Positions 14,092-19,099 of a DNA stretch of 19,099 nucleotides are shown here, piece by piece. The position numbers and the translations under genes are program-made. The notes under the pieces were generated by a model. It saw only the letters and a list, made by a program, of their open reading frames with translations, was not told the origin of the DNA and ran no database searches. Source of the DNA: DASWVC01 sp036401335 (GTDB lineage: Bacteria; Verrucomicrobiota; Verrucomicrobiia; Chthoniobacterales; JAFAMB01); assembly GCA_036401335.1 (NCBI GenBank), contig DASWVC010000299.1:1-19099 (forward strand). Reading direction: 5' to 3'. Positions within the stretch are counted from its first letter, which is position 1; every line of letters begins with the position of its first letter.

Positions 14092-14958
14092 TTATGCGGA
14101 GGTTGGCAAATTCGCATGAACGGGGCCGTCGTGATTGCCCCGGTGTGAAAGTTCGCCGCGCAAAAGGAAATCGCGCACCTTCGGGTCGCTGTGCCCTTCC
14201 TTGACCAGTTCTTTCGGGTTGCCATGCGCAATCATCGTCTTGGTTTCAGCATCCAGAAAGATCGAGCTGTCCGCGATGGTAAATATAGACGCCAATTCAT
14301 GGGTAACCACCACGATGGTGGTACGAAGGCTATCGCGCAACCGTAAGATCAGGTCGTCCAGCCGTCGGGAAGTCAACGGATCCAGCCCGGCAGAGGGTTC
14401 GTCAAAAAACAGCAACTCCGGATCGAGGGCCATGGCTCGGGCCAGGCCCGCGCGTTTGCGCATGCCTCCGCTGATCTCTGAAGGAGCGAAGTTTTCAAAG
14501 CCCTTCAGCCCGACCAAGGCGAGTTTCATGGACGCGATCTCCTGGATTTCACGGTGGCTCAGCCGCGTGTACTGTTCCAGCGGCAGGGCCACATTTTCGG
14601 CCAGCGTCATCGAGCTCCAGAGCGCGCCGCCCTGGTACAGCACGCCAAAACGCCGTTGCATCGCCTCTTTCTCAGCTGCGGTCGCCTTTGAGAAGCTGCG
14701 GTTGGAATACAAAATCTCTCCGTGTTCCACCTCTTTTAAGCCGATCATGTACTTGAGCAGCGTGCTTTTGCCGCAGCCGCTTCCCCCCATGATGACCAGC
14801 ACCTCGCCCTTGCGAACGCTGAAGTTAAGGTCCCGCATCAAGACATAAGAGCCGTACCCCATGTTGAGGTTTTTGACTTCGATGGCGTTCGGTTCACCTT
14901 GATCGGACCCGGTCGTCCCGGCCGGTGCCGCCGCGCGTTCAATCGTTTCCGTAGGCAT
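14092..14958 (-). CDS. mlaF: Lipid ABC transporter ATP-binding protein (MlaF)
   Basis: This 288-aa ABC ATPase has Walker A GGSGCGKST (58-66), Q-loop Gln109 in VLYQGGALW, signature SEISGGMRKRAGLARA (160-175), Walker B LLFFDEPSAGLDP (182-194) and switch His in VVVTHELAS. LYQGGALWSSMTLAENVALPL and GGMRKRAGLARA are diagnostic of the MlaF/Ttg2A subgroup rather than other ABC ATPases. It powers the permease encoded 30 bases upstream. Residues 1-24 (Ala, Thr, Gly-rich) precede the domain; the ATG at 14958 is the only good start near it. Confidence 0.95.
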   Translation of the reverse strand: MPTETIERAAAPAGTTGSDQGEPNAIEVKNLNMGYGSYVLMRDLNFSVRKGEVLVIMGGSGCGKSTLLKYMIGLKEVEHGEILYSNRSFSKATAAEKEAMQRRFGVLYQGGALWSSMTLAENVALPLEQYTRLSHREIQEIASMKLALVGLKGFENFAPSEISGGMRKRAGLARAMALDPELLFFDEPSAGLDPLTSRRLDDLILRLRDSLRTTIVVVTHELASIFTIADSSIFLDAETKTMIAHGNPKELVKEGHSDPKVRDFLLRGELSHRGNHDGPVHANLPTSA

Positions 14959-14988
14959 GGGTTAGTTTGGAAGCAGCGGAGGGAACAT

Positions 14989-16146
14989 CTAAATTTTAAG
15001 GACTTGCTGAAGCACGTCGAGAACGGCATCGGACGCCACGATCCAGGTGATGGACAGAACGACCGCAGAGGTGGCAGCATTGCCGACGGCCGCAGCGTCA
15101 TTGCCGCATTGGATGCCCCGCTGGCAACCCGCCATGGCAACCAACACCCCGAAGATGGCGCTTTTGACCACCCCGATGGCAATGTCGGTTAAACCCATTG
15201 CCCCCAAGGTCTGGTTCCAGTACTGACTGACGCTCAGGCTGAGAAAGCCCACACCGACCAGCGCGCCGCCAAGCATCCCGACAACGTCGGAGTACAGGGT
15301 AAGCAGGGGCATCATCAGGCAAAGGGCGAGGACACGCGGGTTAACCAGAAAATCGATCGGAGAAATCGCCAGGGTCGTCAAGGCATCGATCTCTTCAGAG
15401 ACTTTCATGCTGCCAATCTGGGCGGCAAAGGCGGCACCCGTCCGGCCCGCCATGATGATGCCGGTCATGATCGCGCCCATTTCCTGCGCCATCGCCACCG
15501 CCACAAGGTTCGCCACATAAATGCCCGCTCCAAACTGCCGTAACTGGATCGCGCCGACAAAGGCCAGAATCAACCCGGTCAGAAAACTGATCAGGCTGAC
15601 GATCGGAAGGGCCTGGGCGCTGCACTCCTGCATGGTTAACCAGAACAGGCGCCAGTTGAAACTTGCCCGGCCGCGGAGAATGCGGATCAAGCTCAAGAGG
15701 ATCTCACCGATGAACCGGAGTGAGGAGTGAACCCCCTCGCCAGTGTCCAGGACCCAGTGGCCAAGGCGGGCCAGCAGGGGTGTGCGCGTTTCGCCACCGC
15801 GTCCGGTTTTCTTTTCAGCAACCTCAGTGGCAAGCGACAGCAGACTTGCGATGCCCGATGGCAGCGAGTCGTGCGCCAGGCGGACCCCGTTTTTCCGGCA
15901 CCAGGCGTCCACCTTGGAAACAAAAACCAAAAAGCTCGTATCCCAGGAGCCGAGCCGGCCGGCTTCAAACTCGAGGGTGCCGGCCCCTTGCTGCTGTTCA
16001 AGGCCTTTCAAAGCGTCATCAACCTGCCGGCTTGGCGCTTGCCGGATGCTCCAATCGCCTTCAACGGTCACGACAATCCTCGACCCGTCGCGGTTGACGT
16101 TCGCAAGCGCGGCGGAGGAAGCCTCTTTCAGTTTATTTGTCTCCAT
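14989..16146 (-). CDS. mlaE: Lipid ABC transporter permease MlaE with N-terminal STAS domain
   Basis: This 385-aa protein joins two parts. Residues about 20-112 form a STAS domain like MlaB (IVVTVEGDWSIRQ, LGSWDTSFLVFVSKVDAWC). Residues about 130-385 form the MlaE permease with several membrane helices and the conserved core IIMAGRTGAAFAAQIGSMKVSEEIDALTTLAISPIDFLVNPRVLA. In E. coli the STAS protein MlaB is separate and stimulates the MlaFE pair; here the fusion supplies it in cis. The reaction is ATP-driven movement of phospholipids between inner membrane and periplasmic carriers; direction is unresolved by sequence. It is the first gene of the operon. Its ATG lacks an obvious Shine-Dalgarno, and a 7-bp hairpin (16151-16180) precedes it. 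Confidence 0.94.
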   Translation of the reverse strand: METNKLKEASSAALANVNRDGSRIVVTVEGDWSIRQAPSRQVDDALKGLEQQQGAGTLEFEAGRLGSWDTSFLVFVSKVDAWCRKNGVRLAHDSLPSGIASLLSLATEVAEKKTGRGGETRTPLLARLGHWVLDTGEGVHSSLRFIGEILLSLIRILRGRASFNWRLFWLTMQECSAQALPIVSLISFLTGLILAFVGAIQLRQFGAGIYVANLVAVAMAQEMGAIMTGIIMAGRTGAAFAAQIGSMKVSEEIDALTTLAISPIDFLVNPRVLALCLMMPLLTLYSDVVGMLGGALVGVGFLSLSVSQYWNQTLGAMGLTDIAIGVVKSAIFGVLVAMAGCQRGIQCGNDAAAVGNAATSAVVLSITWIVASDAVLDVLQQVLKI

Positions 16147-16150
16147 GCAT

Positions 16151-16180
16151 CGCGGGTGACCGACCGGGCGGCAACCCGCG
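16151..16180 (-). promoter_or_regulatory. Hairpin in the mlaE leader
   Basis: CGCGGGT (16151-16157) pairs with ACCCGCG (16174-16180), five bases upstream of the mlaE start on the minus strand. It might influence translation initiation; evidence is the pairing only. Confidence 0.25.
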
Positions 16181-16218
16181 CTAACTTACGCCGGTACAGA
16201 ACGGGTCAACTCCGAAAC

Positions 16219-16316
16219 ATGACGACCAAGAAACCGAGAGGAGAGTTGTTTCGGGGGAAGCTGTGTTCACGGATTGGGAAACGGCCAAAGATTCGATCCG
16301 CGATCGGGTTAAATGA
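16219..16316 (+). pseudogene. Antitoxin remnant of a toxin-antitoxin pair
   Basis: The frame ending at the TGA 16314-16316 reads ...TERRVVSGEAVFTDWETAKDSIRDRVK. This resembles the C-terminal tail of short addiction-module antitoxins (RR, then SGE, then a W/E-containing segment and an R-rich end). No start codon is available in this frame close upstream; an ATG at 16219 is in another frame, so the front part appears frameshifted or lost. The stop overlaps the start of the ParE-like frame as ATGA, the usual coupling in such pairs. Confidence 0.35.
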
Positions 16317-16504
16317 GGATTGAGATCCTTTCGGAAGCGGAGAAGGATCTGATAGCCGGGGCTAAGTTCTATGAAACTCAGGGCGCTGGGCTGGGTGACT
16401 ACTTTCTGAACTCTCTTTATTCAGAGATTGATTCGTTGCTTTTCAGTGTGCGGGCTCAGGACAATCGGTGCTCAACCCGTCAAGACCTTCGTGATCCACG
16501 GTGA
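16313..16504 (+). pseudogene. Truncated ParE/RelE-superfamily toxin
   Basis: Residues 1-45 (MRIEILSEAEKDLIAGAKFY, then GLGDYFLNSLYSEIDSLLFS) match the N-terminal half of ParE-type toxins: beta strand, the SEAEKDL helix, the FYE...GLGxYF hairpin of helices. After about base 16447 the frame changes character (VRAQDNRCSTRQDLRDPR) and stops at 63 residues. The C-terminal beta sheet with the conserved Arg/Tyr residues is missing. From 16443 the DNA is the 3' end of the histidine phosphatase gene on the other strand. The toxin was therefore cut by a rearrangement and is almost certainly inactive. Confidence 0.6.
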
Positions 16505-17099
16505 ACGTGATGGTGGGGTTAGGGGTGGAACGCCGGTCCAGGCGCAGGACGTAGATGCGGTCGTAGTCACTTCCGGGCCAAGGGGGAACGTCCGCGGGAT
16601 TGCCCCCGAATCGCTGGAGCAGGTGCCTGACGATCTTTTCCAACTCGCGGTGTTCCCAAGCCACGAAAATGAGGGCATCGGTGTAACCCGGCCGGGTCAG
16701 TTCCCGTTCCAGCTGGGCGGTGTCCTCGAAACGAAAATCGGTGTTCACCGGCAGCCCGAACCGAACGGCCGTCGGTTCAATGGTCGCCAAAGGCCGGACA
16801 TAGTCGTATCCGGCCAAGGTTCCGTCGTGCGATTTTCCGGTGGGATCCGGAGCAAAGATAAAGTCAGGCCGGCCGAATTTCGCGAAGAGCACCGACGGCA
16901 AGGCGAGCGCGCGGTTAAGTCCCTGACAGGTAATCTGACCCAGGCCGTTCGGCGGTTTTTCGCCGTGCCGGACGAAAACGATGGTTTCAATCCCGGCCGC
17001 AGGGCGGAGGCCGGGGGTCGGCGTCTGGCCGTTCGCGGGTAAACCGGCCCTCAGAAAAAGCGTGAGAAAAACCGGGTAGAAGGAAAACCAATGTCTCAT
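16443..17099 (-). CDS. Exported histidine phosphatase superfamily protein
   Basis: The 218-aa product has an N-terminal signal peptide (MRHWFSFYPVFLTLFLRAGLPANG). The phosphatase core begins with the catalytic RHG motif at 44-46 (IVFVRHGEKP), where His45 would be phosphorylated. The second catalytic His is His150 in FVAWEHRELEKIV. It presumably acts outside the cytoplasm on an unknown phosphoester. ATG 17099 is chosen because the signal peptide starts there; the longer open frame upstream overlaps the isomerase gene. The gene follows the isomerase by 83 bases on the same strand. Its last residues (STDCPEPAH) overlap the truncated toxin frame, so the natural C-terminus may have been altered by the same junction. 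Confidence 0.82.
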   Translation of the reverse strand: MRHWFSFYPVFLTLFLRAGLPANGQTPTPGLRPAAGIETIVFVRHGEKPPNGLGQITCQGLNRALALPSVLFAKFGRPDFIFAPDPTGKSHDGTLAGYDYVRPLATIEPTAVRFGLPVNTDFRFEDTAQLERELTRPGYTDALIFVAWEHRELEKIVRHLLQRFGGNPADVPPWPGSDYDRIYVLRLDRRSTPNPTITFTVDHEGLDGLSTDCPEPAH

Positions 17100-17182
17100 T
17101 CCGTCATTATGCACCCGAAGCCGATGCAAAAACCATCGCCGGTCAGCCAATCCGTGTTTACCTGCCGGCTTTGCTTTATCAT

Positions 17183-18382
17183 TTACGCATAGGAACCGGA
17201 GGCCGTGATGCCCAGGGCAAGCCGGCGGGCTTTGCGCTCCGCCGCAACGCGGGTTTCGTAGCCGCTTTCGCGAAAAGCAACCAGCGGGTCGAGCGCCAGG
17301 TTGTGCTGCCTGCGCCACTCAAGCACCACCGGCCGGATATCGGTGAAGAAAGCTTGCCGCAGGCATTCTTCGGCGTCGACCTGCTCGTTGCGTTCCTGGT
17401 GCCGGGCCAGTTTTTCGTGGTCGACCGCGGCGGCTTTAGCGTACAACTCCTGGGCACTCACGGCGGTCTGGATCATGGCCTCGATCTTCGGTTTATCGAT
17501 GTGGGATTGGTCGATCATGTACGGAATCCGGGGACGCTGGCCCGTTTCCCACCCGAAAAACTCGATTTCATGGAAAATCCGGAATGCCTGGTAGGGATCG
17601 ATGGAACCAAACGTGAGGTCGTCATCGGCGTAACGGCGGTCATTGAAATGGAAACCGCCCAGCATGCCGGTATCCAATAACCATGCCACGATCTGCTCAA
17701 TGTTCTGAGCCAGGTAATGGTGGCCGGTGTCAACCAGCACCCGGGCCTTGGGGCCAACCTCTTTTGCAACCACGTACGACATTCCCCAATCGGCCAAGTC
17801 AGTATGGTAAAAAGCCGGTTCAAAAGGTTTGTATTCCAGCAAGATGATCTGGTCGGGGTTCAACGCTTCGTGCAACGGCCGCAGGGTTTCGACTAACGCG
17901 CGTTTGCGCCACCGGATGTTTGCCTGCCCTGGGTAATTCGATCCATCCGCCAGCCAGATTGACACGAGCTGGCTGCCGGTCTGTTTGGCCAGTTCGGCGC
18001 TTTGCAACAGGTGTGCAACCGCCGTTTTACGCACCTCCGCATCGCGATGGCAAAGCGAGCCGTATTTGTAAACCTGATCCTGAAACAGGTTCGGGTTAAT
18101 GGCCCCGATCCGCACCCCGTGTTTCCCCGCCAGGGTCACAAGGTCGGCTGCCGTCTGACCGGCTGGAAAATCCCACAGGACATGAAGGGCCACGGTCGGG
18201 CAGAGGCCGGTAAAGGCATGAACTTGTCCGGCATCGGCCAGTTTATCGTTGATGTCGATGGCAGCCGCATCCTGAAGAAACTTGCCGAAGCGGGTGCCGG
18301 TATCGGCGAAGCCCCAGCTGGGAGTCTCGATCCGGAAATGATCCAGGGCACTCTGGACGTTTTGACGCTGGGTCTCGGTCAT
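17183..18382 (-). CDS. rhaI: L-rhamnose isomerase (RhaI type, P. stutzeri/Streptomyces class)
   Basis: This 399-aa metal-dependent TIM-barrel isomerase converts L-rhamnose to L-rhamnulose; homologues also act on D-allose/D-psicose and other aldose-ketose pairs. Conserved blocks are PSWGFADTGTRFGKF (21-35), YKYGSLCH, WLADGSNYPGQ, EYKPFEPAFY, VDTGHHY, GGFHFNDRRYADDDL and MIDQSH. The metal ligands Glu183, Asp218, His245 and Asp291, with His221, Asp253 and Asp255, lie at a constant offset of 36 from the residues I remember for the P. stutzeri enzyme. It is cytoplasmic. The ATG at 18382 begins a family-like N-terminus but has no evident Shine-Dalgarno. It is divergent from a sugar ABC ATPase gene, as in rhamnose catabolic loci. 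Confidence 0.92.
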   Translation of the reverse strand: MTETQRQNVQSALDHFRIETPSWGFADTGTRFGKFLQDAAAIDINDKLADAGQVHAFTGLCPTVALHVLWDFPAGQTAADLVTLAGKHGVRIGAINPNLFQDQVYKYGSLCHRDAEVRKTAVAHLLQSAELAKQTGSQLVSIWLADGSNYPGQANIRWRKRALVETLRPLHEALNPDQIILLEYKPFEPAFYHTDLADWGMSYVVAKEVGPKARVLVDTGHHYLAQNIEQIVAWLLDTGMLGGFHFNDRRYADDDLTFGSIDPYQAFRIFHEIEFFGWETGQRPRIPYMIDQSHIDKPKIEAMIQTAVSAQELYAKAAAVDHEKLARHQERNEQVDAEECLRQAFFTDIRPVVLEWRRQHNLALDPLVAFRESGYETRVAAERKARRLALGITASGSYA

Positions 18383-18581
18383 AAGCAGGTGCTAAACCAG
18401 GGGGGTAACCACCAAGGGGAAACCCTTGGACAGCCTGGCACCTTCGCGATGAAAACCAGGCGTGTCCAGGTGGAAAATGTTAGAAATTTGTCTGGCCATG
18501 GCACAAAGGAAGGCGATGGTTTCACCGTCGGCTGAGTGGAATTAACCAGTAAATGGATTTGTCTTTCGACCTGGATCGGTC
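18383..18581. promoter_or_regulatory. Divergent control region between rhaI and the sugar ABC gene
   Basis: This 199-base intergenic stretch should hold both promoters. The clearest feature is the 18-nt palindrome CCAAGGG-GAAA-CCCTTGG (18412-18429), about 30 bases upstream of the rhaI start codon. It could be an operator or an RNA hairpin with a GNRA loop in the rhaI leader. No consensus -35/-10 pair stands out. Confidence 0.45.
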
Positions 18582-19099
18582 ATGAGCAGCGAGCCCACCA
18601 TTGAGTTAGTCGACCTCTACAAATCGTTTGGGAGCACCCGCGTGCTTGAGGGAGTCAGCCTGCCGCTGTTTCCAGGGGAGGTTCATTCGTTGATGGGCGA
18701 GAACGGGGCGGGCAAAAGCACCTTGGTAAAAGTCATGGCCGGGCTGCACCTGGCCGATCAAGGCACGGTCCGCATCCAGGGCGAGCCGGTGCTGTTGCGG
18801 TCGCCTTCCCAAGCCCAGCAGCTGGGGGTGTCCGTGATCTACCAGGAACCGACGCTGTTCGGCGACCTCTCGGTGGCAGAAAACGTGTTCATGCACCGTC
18901 AGCCGAAAACCTCGTATGGCTGGATTGATTATGCGGAGATGAAGCGGGCCGTGGCCCAGCACCTTGGTGAGCTGGGTGTCTCCTTGCGTCCGGAAGATCC
19001 GGTGCTGGGCCTGAGCATCGCGGACCAGCAGATCGTGGAGATCATCAAGGCGCTGACGTTCGAGGCGAAAGCGTTGATCATGGACGAGCCGACCGCCGC
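18582..19099 (+). CDS. Sugar ABC transporter ATP-binding protein, 5' part
   Basis: The frame opens at ATG 18582 and runs off the window (172 codons seen, normally about 500 with two ATPase halves). Visible are Walker A GENGAGKST (residues 39-47), Q-loop in VIYQEPTLF, the degenerate carbohydrate-type signature LSIADQQIVEIIKAL, and Walker B ALIMDEPTA at the edge. These identify the RbsA/XylG/RhaT group, the ATPase of monosaccharide importers. The divergent L-rhamnose isomerase suggests rhamnose or a related sugar as substrate. Permease and binding protein genes would be expected to the right. GGAT lies about 6-9 bases before the ATG. Confidence 0.93.
   Translation, partial: MSSEPTIELVDLYKSFGSTRVLEGVSLPLFPGEVHSLMGENGAGKSTLVKVMAGLHLADQGTVRIQGEPVLLRSPSQAQQLGVSVIYQEPTLFGDLSVAENVFMHRQPKTSYGWIDYAEMKRAVAQHLGELGVSLRPEDPVLGLSIADQQIVEIIKALTFEAKALIMDEPTA

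Noticed and set aside
13375..14148. 257-codon plus-strand frame opposite the MCE gene
   Set aside because: Antisense shadow of a well-supported gene, no domain visible.
1..19099. CRISPR arrays, tRNA or rRNA genes, insertion sequences
   Set aside because: No regularly spaced repeats, no cloverleaf or rRNA-like segment, and no transposase motif were found on either strand.

Overview
The window is about 60% GC and most likely comes from a member of the Verrucomicrobiota, soil-type and possibly Chthoniobacterales. That assignment is inference. It rests on an exact match to the published verrucomicrobial LexA operator consensus (TGTTC-N4-GAACA) at 3939-3952, on intergenic palindromic repeats of a kind I associate with this phylum, and on the gene repertoire. 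No rRNA, tRNA, CRISPR array, transposase or phage gene was seen.

Layout. 1-996: the 3' part of a hybrid sensor histidine kinase with a C-terminal receiver domain. 1182-2719: a GreA-type elongation factor (minus) divergent from a D-tagatose/D-psicose 3-epimerase (plus). Inverted copies of a 17-nt repeat bracket this pair. 2720-3350: a gene-free stretch rich in hairpins and repeats. 3365-4454: three small unknowns, namely a 45-aa lipoprotein, a 116-aa helical protein behind a promoter with a LexA box, and an 88-aa protein. 4570-6809: a GH13 trehalose-synthase-like enzyme (minus) divergent from an EF-hand lipoprotein (plus). 6810-7462: no convincing gene. 7463-10690: an SPFH/band-7 membrane protein, a decayed oxidoreductase fragment, a DksA/TraR-like protein, and a convergent DEAD-box RNA helicase. 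10936-16146 (minus): a tightly packed MCE/Mla lipid-transport operon (STAS-permease fusion, ATPase, MCE protein, PqiC-like lipoprotein), followed by a DHA2-type MFS exporter. 16219-16504: a broken toxin-antitoxin remnant. 16443-18382 (minus): an exported histidine phosphatase and an L-rhamnose isomerase. 18582-end (plus): the start of a sugar ABC transporter ATPase, divergent from the isomerase.

How the genes fit together. The isomerase and the divergent sugar-ABC ATPase look like an L-rhamnose (or related aldose) uptake and catabolism locus continuing past the right edge. The Mla block is a complete inner-membrane lipid transporter plus lipoprotein, for outer-membrane lipid homeostasis. The epimerase and the isomerase are homologous to the two enzymes that interconvert D-fructose, D-psicose and D-allose, but they lie 15 kb apart and need not cooperate. 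The most unusual signal is the small unknown gene with an apparent SOS operator. Second are the repeat families and three gene remnants or candidate remnants, which suggest an actively rearranging intergenic landscape.
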